DNA of 18,695 nucleotides from JAJDAN01 sp046583095. Its GTDB lineage: Bacteria > Myxococcota_A > UBA9160 > UBA4427. This document shows positions 13,588 through 18,695 of this stretch, piece by piece. A model generated the notes under the pieces. That model was given only the letters and a program-made list of their open reading frames with translations, did not search any database and was not told the DNA's origin. Each line of letters begins with the position of its first letter. The first letter of the stretch is position 1. Position numbers and translations under genes: made by a program. The stretch spans positions 1 to 18,695 of the forward strand of contig JAYGDB010000159.1 in assembly GCA_046583095.1 (NCBI GenBank). Direction: 5' to 3'.

Positions 13588-14733
13588 ATGCCCCCCCTCT
13601 ACGACCCCTCGAGCCCCAGCTTCCAGGACCGCAGCTACGAGATCTACCGTACGCTTCGGGACGAGCACCCGCTCTACTACAACGAAGAGCGAGACTGGTG
13701 GGCCCTGTCCCGCTTCGAGGATGTCCGAGCAGCCGCGAGCGATCCGGAGACCTTCTCGTCGGAGAACACCTCGATCGCGACGGGCCTGCTCCCGAATGTC
13801 CAGAGCGTCGATCCGCCCTACCACGACCAGCTTCGCAGTCTCGTCACCACCGCGTTCACGACCTCGCGGATGGCCGCCATGGAGCCCCGCATCCGCGAGA
13901 TCGCTCGCGAGCTGATCGGTCACTTCGCCGACTCCGGTAAGTGTGACCTGATGCTCGACTACGCGCGTCATCTCCCGAGCCTGGTGATTGGCGAGATGAT
14001 CGGCGTGCCCCGGGACCGTCGCGAGGTATTCCTCGAGTGCACGGAGGCGATGATCTCCATCGATCCGAAGCAGAGCCAGACCAGCCAGAACACGCGAGCC
14101 GCCGAGAGAATCTACGAAGAGTTCGCAACGCTCCTCGAAGAACGCAAGCGAGCGCCACGCGACGACCTGATGAGCGCGCTGATCGACGCCGAGTTCGACG
14201 GACGGCGTCTCAGCCAGGAAGAGCTGCTGGGCTTCTGCTTCGTGCTGATCGTCGCCGGAAACGACACCACCACCAACCTGATCGCGAACGGCGCGGTGCT
14301 GCTCAGCCGGCATCCCGAGCAGCGGCAGCGACTGGCTGCCGAGCCGGACCGGATGGAGAGCGCCATTCACGAACTGCTCCGCTACGACTCCCCCGCCCAG
14401 GCCCTGCCGCGGCTCGCGACCCGCGACGTCACGCTGCACGGCAAGACCATCCCGAAGGGTGCCGAGGTGAAGCTCGTCTGGGGCTCCGCGAACCACGACG
14501 AGCGCGAGTTCGAGGATCCCGAGCGCCTCGACATCGACCGCGTGATCACGCGTCATCTGGGCTTCGGCCACGGCACCCACCACTGCCTCGGCGCAAAGCT
14601 CGCCCGGCTCGAGGCCAGGGTAGGCCTGCAGGAGCTGCTGGCGCGCATTCCCGAGTACAAACTCGACTCCGCGCCGCGCTGGCAGGTCTCGGTCTGGGCC
14701 CGCGCGTACGAATCGGTGCCCGCGAGTTTCTGA
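13588..14733 (+). CDS. Cytochrome P450 (bacterial class I type)
   Basis: A soluble 381-aa haem-thiolate monooxygenase with all core motifs: I-helix AGNDTT (223-228, acid-alcohol pair intact), K-helix ExxR at E262-R265 (ELLRYDSP), and the haem loop GFGHGTHHCLGAKLARLEA with proximal ligand C333. The N-terminal region (DPSSPSFQDRSYEIYRTLRDEHPLYYNEERDWWALSRFEDV) is of the type found in actinobacterial and proteobacterial P450s. It somewhat recalls CYP123 of mycobacteria, which also neighbours a cyp51; I make that comparison from memory and it needs alignment. Translation probably couples to dapB, since there is 1 nt between stop and start, and to the SDR by TGATG. Substrate unknown. Confidence 0.93.
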   Translation: MPPLYDPSSPSFQDRSYEIYRTLRDEHPLYYNEERDWWALSRFEDVRAAASDPETFSSENTSIATGLLPNVQSVDPPYHDQLRSLVTTAFTTSRMAAMEPRIREIARELIGHFADSGKCDLMLDYARHLPSLVIGEMIGVPRDRREVFLECTEAMISIDPKQSQTSQNTRAAERIYEEFATLLEERKRAPRDDLMSALIDAEFDGRRLSQEELLGFCFVLIVAGNDTTTNLIANGAVLLSRHPEQRQRLAAEPDRMESAIHELLRYDSPAQALPRLATRDVTLHGKTIPKGAEVKLVWGSANHDEREFEDPERLDIDRVITRHLGFGHGTHHCLGAKLARLEARVGLQELLARIPEYKLDSAPRWQVSVWARAYESVPASF

Positions 14734-15617
14734 TGGGCTCACTCGACGGCCGGGTCGCGATCGTCACCGGAACCAGCCGCGGCATCGGTGTCGAGATCGC
14801 TCGTCGACTCCTCGAAGAGGGAGCCTCAGTCGCGGGATGCTCCCGAAGCGAGGTCGAGAAGGTCCCCTTCTCGTTCGACGCTGCCGAAGGCCGCGCAGTC
14901 CACTGGCTCTGCGATCAGCGCGACTCCGGACAGATCGACGCCTTCGTGACGCGAGTCGTCGAACGCTTCGGTCGCCTCGACATCCTGATCAACAACGCTG
15001 GAGGCACCTGCCCGGCGCCGAATGCTGAAAACATCCCCGAACTGATCGCGCGGATCGAGGGCTCGGAACCGTCGGAAGATGCCTTCGTGCGCAGCGCCAA
15101 CTTCCATGCCTTCTCGATCCAGAACAACCTGATCGGACCGCTGTGGTTCGCGATCCGCGCCTGCAGCCAAATGAAGCTGCAGGACACGACCAGCTCGATC
15201 GTCAACATCTCGAGCGGTGCCTCCCATCCCTCGGGCTCGCCGACCCTCGTCTCCTACGGCGCAGCGAAGGCCGGCCTCAACCACATGACCCGTTCCCTGG
15301 CCGAAGAGTGGGGCCCGCGCATCCGCGTCAACTGTCTCGCCCTCGGAGCAACCGTCACCGACAATTTTCGACGCCTGGTGCTCGGCGAGAAGGACCCGGA
15401 CGGCGCCGAATACTTCCAGAACGTCCCGATGAAGCGCGGCTGCGAGCCCATCGAGGTGGCCAATGCCTGCGTGTTCCTCTGCTCCGGCCAGGCCGAATAC
15501 ATCAACGGCACTACGATCGAGATGGATGGCGGCATGATGCCCGGTGTCCTCTACGAGCCGGGCATCCAGCAGATCCACGAAATGCTGGCCGCAGCGGGGG
15601 AAGATGGAGAGAGTTGA
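14733..15617 (+). CDS. Short-chain dehydrogenase/reductase (SDR)
   Basis: A 294-aa classical SDR, NAD(P)-dependent alcohol/ketone oxidoreductase. Motifs are TGTSRGIG (12-19) for the cofactor, NNAG (87-90), the serine in NISSGA (158-163), YGAAK with catalytic Y175 and K179, and the late EYINGTTIEMDGGMMPG typical of the family's C-terminus. It is longer than the ~250-aa norm because of an insert after NNAG (about 91-130) and a C-terminal tail. ATG shares its A with the P450 stop (TGATG), and its own end overlaps the CYP51 start by 14 bp. In context it would oxidise or reduce an alcohol/keto group on the P450 substrate, for example a sterol hydroxyl; this is inference. Confidence 0.93.
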   Translation: MGSLDGRVAIVTGTSRGIGVEIARRLLEEGASVAGCSRSEVEKVPFSFDAAEGRAVHWLCDQRDSGQIDAFVTRVVERFGRLDILINNAGGTCPAPNAENIPELIARIEGSEPSEDAFVRSANFHAFSIQNNLIGPLWFAIRACSQMKLQDTTSSIVNISSGASHPSGSPTLVSYGAAKAGLNHMTRSLAEEWGPRIRVNCLALGATVTDNFRRLVLGEKDPDGAEYFQNVPMKRGCEPIEVANACVFLCSGQAEYINGTTIEMDGGMMPGVLYEPGIQQIHEMLAAAGEDGES

Positions 15618-16944
15618 GCCCGCCGTCGTGTCGGGTGGCTGGCCCTTCCTCGGCCACCTCCCCGAGTTGCGGCGCGCGCCCATCGAACTCTTCCGGCGGG
15701 CCCGCAACGAGTGCGGCGAGATCGGCGAGCTGAACTTCGCCGGCAACCGGGTCATCCTGATGAGCGGCGAGGAGGCCCAGGAGGCGTTCTTCCGGGGCAG
15801 CGACGAACAACTCGACCAGGCCGCCGCCTACCCGTTCATGACCCCCATCTTCGGCGAGGGCGTCGTCTTCGACGGAACACCGGAGCAGCGCAAGCAGGCC
15901 ATGAAGAACCAGTCCCTGCGCGATTCCTTCATGCGCGGCCACGCCGAGGTGATCGCCTCCGAGACCCGCCGGATGATGGAGAGGTTGGGAGACGAGGGCG
16001 AGATCGACCTGCTCGACTTCTTCTCGGAGCTGACCCTCTACACGTCCAGCGCTTGCCTGATCGGCAAGCAGTTCCGCGAAGAGCTCACTCCCGAGTACTT
16101 TGGAGTGTTCTACGACCTCGAGAAGGGAACCGACGCGATCGCGTACGTGAACTCACACCTGCCGCTACCTGTCTTCCGCAGCCGCGACCGGGCGCGTCGC
16201 AGGCTCGTCGAACTGCTCACAGGCGTATTCGAACGGCGCAAGAACGTGCCTGCCGAGCAGCGAGAACTCTTCGACATCCTGCTGGGTCTCGAGAACGAGG
16301 ACGGCTCCCGGCGCTACACGATCGACCAGGTCACGGGCATGTTCATCTCGCTGATGTTCGCCGGGCATCACACGACGTCCGGAACGGCGGCCTGGTCGCT
16401 GATCGAACTGCTTCGCTGCCCCGGCTACGCGAAGCGCGTCGTGGACGAGATCGACGGCCTACACGCATCGGGAGCCGACATCAGCTACCAGACCCTACGC
16501 GAGATCCCGGTCCTCGAAGCCGGGATCAAGGAGGGCCTCCGGCTGCACCCGCCTCTGATCCTCTTGATGCGGAAGGTGATCTTCGACTTCGACTACAAGG
16601 GCTTCACGGTCCCGGCCGGCAAGCTGGTGGCGGTATCGCCCGCAGTTTCGAACCGCATGCCCGAGTGCTTTCCGAAGCCGGACAGCTACGATCCGGAGCG
16701 CTACAGCGAAGAGCGGCACGAAGACCGCCAGAGCTTCGCGTGGATTCCCTTCGGTGCCGGGCGCCACCGCTGCGTCGGAGCGGCCTTCGCGCTCATGCAG
16801 CTCAAGTCGATCTTCTGCGTGCTCCTTCGCGACTATGCGTTCGAGCTGAGCCAACCGAACGAGAGCTACGAGAACGACCACTCGAAGATGGTCGTACAGC
16901 TCCAACAGCCCTGCCGCGCCCGTTACCGGCGCCGCAGCCACTGA
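15604..16944 (+). CDS. Cytochrome P450 of the CYP51 family (sterol 14-alpha-demethylase type)
   Basis: The 446-aa P450 is strikingly like bacterial CYP51 (M. tuberculosis Rv0764c, 451 aa). The B-helix/BC-loop signature AYPFMTPIFGEGVVFDG (75-91) contains Y76 and F78. The I-helix is MFAGHHTTSGTAAWSLIELL (251-270). K-helix EGLRLHPPLILLMRKV has ExxR at E310-R313. The haem loop is PFGAGRHRCVGAAFALMQLK with proximal C390. The C-terminal NDHSKMVVQLQQP closes the family pattern. CYP51 enzymes remove the 14-alpha methyl group of sterol precursors in three O2-dependent steps; here the native substrate is unknown. There is no N-terminal membrane anchor and no fused ferredoxin. ATG 15604 is preceded by GGGGGAAG. 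The gene lies inside a P450-SDR-CYP51-NTF2 chain. Confidence 0.94.
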   Translation: MERVEPAVVSGGWPFLGHLPELRRAPIELFRRARNECGEIGELNFAGNRVILMSGEEAQEAFFRGSDEQLDQAAAYPFMTPIFGEGVVFDGTPEQRKQAMKNQSLRDSFMRGHAEVIASETRRMMERLGDEGEIDLLDFFSELTLYTSSACLIGKQFREELTPEYFGVFYDLEKGTDAIAYVNSHLPLPVFRSRDRARRRLVELLTGVFERRKNVPAEQRELFDILLGLENEDGSRRYTIDQVTGMFISLMFAGHHTTSGTAAWSLIELLRCPGYAKRVVDEIDGLHASGADISYQTLREIPVLEAGIKEGLRLHPPLILLMRKVIFDFDYKGFTVPAGKLVAVSPAVSNRMPECFPKPDSYDPERYSEERHEDRQSFAWIPFGAGRHRCVGAAFALMQLKSIFCVLLRDYAFELSQPNESYENDHSKMVVQLQQPCRARYRRRSH

Positions 16945-16957
16945 CGAGGACGACTCG

Positions 16958-17518
16958 ATGCCCGCCTTTCCCCGAGACGAGATGGAAGAGATGATGCGCC
17001 GCTGGGTGCGCGCGAACGACGAAGCCGGAACCACGGGGGACTGGTCGAAGATGTCGGCCTTCTATACCGAGGATGCCCTGTACAGCTGGAACAACGGAGC
17101 CAAGTGGGAGTTCGCGGCCTGCGGCCGGCAGCAGATCCACGACTACGTGTTCGGCACCGAGATGGAGGGGCTCGACAACTGGGTCTACCCGTACGTCCGC
17201 ACCCTCATCGACGAGAAGAAGGGCGAGGTGCTCGGCCTCTGGAGACAGATCGCACCCGCCGAGGATCCGGAGGGAAGCCCGTACGAGATCGCCGGCACCG
17301 GCGGTTCCTGGTTCCGCTACGCCGGCGACTTCCGCTGGAGTTGGCAGCGCGATTTCTTCGATCACACGAATGCGGGCGTGGTCTTCGGAGCCATGATGCA
17401 GAACGACCAACTCAGCCCGAAGATGGTCGAGCGCATGAAGGCCGGCTCGAAGATGCCCGGTTGGATCAAGCGCTCCGACTTCGACTGGTACGAGACGATC
17501 GCGGACCGCGAGGCGTGA
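16958..17518 (+). CDS. NTF2/SnoaL-like protein
   Basis: A 186-aa protein with the look of the NTF2-like cone fold: an N-terminal helix (EEMMRRWVRANDEAGTTGDW), then ALYSWNNG and FAACGRQQIHDYVF, a long strand region rich in Trp/Phe/Tyr (GSWFRYAGDFRWSWQRDFF), and a C-terminal helical tail. It is longer than the usual ~130-150 aa. SnoaL-like members bind or isomerise polyketide- and steroid-like ligands, but many have unknown function. No catalytic assignment can be made here. GAGG lies about 9 nt before the ATG. It begins 13 bp after CYP51 and overlaps the next gene by GTGA, so it probably serves the same pathway, for example as a ligand-binding or isomerase partner. Confidence 0.75.
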   Translation: MPAFPRDEMEEMMRRWVRANDEAGTTGDWSKMSAFYTEDALYSWNNGAKWEFAACGRQQIHDYVFGTEMEGLDNWVYPYVRTLIDEKKGEVLGLWRQIAPAEDPEGSPYEIAGTGGSWFRYAGDFRWSWQRDFFDHTNAGVVFGAMMQNDQLSPKMVERMKAGSKMPGWIKRSDFDWYETIADREA

Positions 17519-18228
17519 CCTGGTCGGTCGTCGCGGTGGATCCGCACACCCGCGAAGTCGGCGTGGGTGCGGCTTCGTGCGCAATCGGCGTCGAGCTGAT
17601 ACGCGGGATAGTGCCGGGCAAGGGAGTGGTTGCCGCGCAGGCGTGGGGGAACCTGTACGCCCGCGATCAGGCCGTGAAGGCAATTACCCGGGGTGCCACG
17701 GCCGACGAGGTTCTCGCTGCGGCCGAGGCGCATTCGGGAAGGAACGGGCAATCCGCCTGGAAGGACCAGCAGTTCGGGGTGGCCGTGCTGGAGCCCGAGC
17801 CCCGCGCCATCGCACACACGGGAGACGCGACGCTGGCCTGGGCAGGCTCGAGAGCGACGAGCGCGGTCTCCGTGCAGGGCAACATCCTGCGCGGACGCGA
17901 GGTCGTGGACGTCGCCCTGGCGGCCTTCCAGTCCGACGAGGGAACGCCGGATCTCGCCGAGCGCATCATGCGCGCCCTGGAGGCAGGCAACGAGGCCGGC
18001 GGAGACAATCGCTGCCCCTTCGAGTGCCCGGCGCTCGCCGCGTTCATCGCCGTCGCCGGCCCCGACGAGAGTCCCCACGACGATCCTTCCCTCTACCTGG
18101 CCGCCCCGAAGTTCTTCGGCATCGAGGGAGTCGTGCGGCACGCGACGCAGGGCTATGCGCGCGACCCCGCGGATCCGCCGCCCGTGGCCGCTCTCCGCGC
18201 CCAGTTCGACGTGGTGCGGTCTGGCTGA
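17515..18228 (+). CDS. DUF1028 family protein (Ntn-hydrolase-like)
   Basis: The 237 aa match the DUF1028 pattern: the N-terminal TWSVVAVDPHTREVGVGAAS, then GKGVVAAQAWGN, HTGDATLAWAG, SVQGNILRG (119-127) and EAGNEAGGDNR (156-166). The family is predicted to adopt an Ntn-hydrolase-like fold, with no settled function. The start is GTG (17515-17517), overlapping the NTF2-like gene stop as GTGA, with CGAGG just upstream. Family members normally start directly before the (T)(F/W)S(V/I)VA strand, so this start is well placed. It is the last gene of the plus-strand unit. An amidase-type role on a pathway product is only a guess. Confidence 0.85.
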   Translation: MTWSVVAVDPHTREVGVGAASCAIGVELIRGIVPGKGVVAAQAWGNLYARDQAVKAITRGATADEVLAAAEAHSGRNGQSAWKDQQFGVAVLEPEPRAIAHTGDATLAWAGSRATSAVSVQGNILRGREVVDVALAAFQSDEGTPDLAERIMRALEAGNEAGGDNRCPFECPALAAFIAVAGPDESPHDDPSLYLAAPKFFGIEGVVRHATQGYARDPADPPPVAALRAQFDVVRSG

Positions 18229-18260
18229 GCGGCGAGGCAGCAGGCGGCCCCGGAGCAGAA

Positions 18261-18278
18261 GCGTTCCGAGGCGGAAGC
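18261..18278. terminator. Hairpin between convergent genes
   Basis: A TTCCG/CGGAA stem (18264-18268 with 18272-18276, loop AGG), extended by a GC pair across a one-base bulge, sits in the 55-bp gap between the convergent DUF1028 and CoA-transferase genes. No T-run follows on either strand, so assignment rests on position and symmetry. Confidence 0.25.
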
Positions 18279-18283
18279 CCGCG

Positions 18284-18695
18284 TCAGCTCTTCGGCACTT
18301 CGAGCACGCCCGCAGCCACGAGGGACTCGACCTCCTCGTCGGGCAGACCCAGCAGGGAGCCGGCAATTTCACGGGTGTGCTCACCCACCTTCGGAGCCTG
18401 GAAGACGACCACGTCGGACATGCCCGTGGCCTTGAAGCAGGGGCCCTCGAAGGCCATCCAGCCGGCATCCTGCTGCTCTAGCCAGCGCGGGTAACCGCGC
18501 GCCTGGAAGTGCGGGTCCATCGCCTGCTCGCTGCCCGTCAACATCGGAAGACATGGCACCCCGAACGCCTGCAGCGAGACCGTGACGCTGTTCTTCGTCT
18601 GGCTGCTCGTCCAGGTGCTGAGCTGCTCGTCGATCGCGTCCTGGGCGGCTCGACGCCCCGCACAGGTCGCGTAGTCGGAGTTCTGTGTCCACTCG
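18284..18695 (-). CDS. CaiB/BaiF (family III) CoA-transferase, C-terminal part
   Basis: About 136 C-terminal residues are visible; the gene continues past the window edge and has no start here. The segment IDEQLSTWTSSQTKNSVTVS followed by LQAFGVPCLPMLTGSEQAM is the typical family III C-terminal domain. So is the end VGEHTREIAGSLLGLPDEEV plus GVLEVP. The family moves CoA between carboxylic acids or racemises alpha-methylacyl-CoAs, with a catalytic Asp that lies in the missing N-terminal part. It converges on the P450 unit, so it is separately transcribed. A link to sterol side-chain or other lipid CoA-ester metabolism is possible, but not shown. Confidence 0.9.
   Translation of the reverse strand, partial: EWTQNSDYATCAGRRAAQDAIDEQLSTWTSSQTKNSVTVSLQAFGVPCLPMLTGSEQAMDPHFQARGYPRWLEQQDAGWMAFEGPCFKATGMSDVVVFQAPKVGEHTREIAGSLLGLPDEEVESLVAAGVLEVPKS

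Noticed and set aside
14037..14732. Upstream extension of the SDR frame through the first P450, suggesting a fusion
   Set aside because: The extension is the +1 shadow of the P450. The SDR N-terminus fits the ATG at 14733 with a TGATG coupling.
15711..16994. 427-codon plus-strand frame inside CYP51
   Set aside because: It is Arg/Pro-rich, as expected of a shifted GC-rich frame; the CYP51 frame carries all motifs.

Overview
This is a high-GC, gene-dense bacterial window. Its 17 supported protein genes make up several tight, translationally overlapping blocks. The organism is Gram-negative: the window carries a PBP1b-type bifunctional penicillin-binding protein, two probable lipoproteins next to lipoprotein machinery, an LptM-like micro-lipoprotein and TatC. 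ArgH and the lysine genes have a deltaproteobacterial look. The metabolic genes (cytochromes P450, SDR, family III CoA-transferase, IclR, DUF1028) suit a soil or marine Myxococcota-, Desulfobacterota- or Binatota-like lineage. That placement is an inference from protein style, not a measured phylogeny.

Layout. (a) 2-607 (+) is the 3' end of tatC. (b) 4209-647 (-) runs iclR-type regulator, malic enzyme, GST-like protein; the last two are 14 bp apart. (c) 4210-4541 is a relatively AT-rich intergenic region with a probable iclR promoter, an inverted repeat in its leader and a hairpin/T-tract terminator after lspA. (d) 8073-4542 (-) is an overlapping trio: PBP1b-like peptidoglycan synthase, a TPR lipoprotein starting at TTG, and lspA. 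(e) 8170-18228 (+) looks like one long transcription unit of eleven genes with gaps of 32 bp or less: argH, an unlisted 47-codon LptM-like lipoprotein gene, lysA, dapF, dapA, dapB, a P450, an SDR, a CYP51 (sterol 14-alpha-demethylase family), an NTF2/SnoaL-like protein and a DUF1028 protein. (f) 18695-18284 (-) is the C-terminal part of a CaiB/BaiF CoA-transferase, convergent with the long unit.

How the parts fit. Genes argH to dapB make arginine, meso-diaminopimelate and lysine, and the divergent PBP1b gene uses meso-DAP-containing precursors. The lspA product would process the lipoprotein encoded just before it. The unexpected part is the second half of the long unit. A P450-SDR-CYP51 cassette begins 1 nt after the dapB stop. 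It recalls the cyp123-SDR-cyp51 order of Mycobacterium tuberculosis (Rv0766c-Rv0765c-Rv0764c), but lacks the ferredoxin gene found there. The CYP51 keeps the family signatures almost intact, so oxidation of a sterol- or triterpenoid-like substrate is the best hypothesis. The true substrate cannot be read from the sequence. I saw no tRNA, rRNA, CRISPR, insertion sequence or phage gene.
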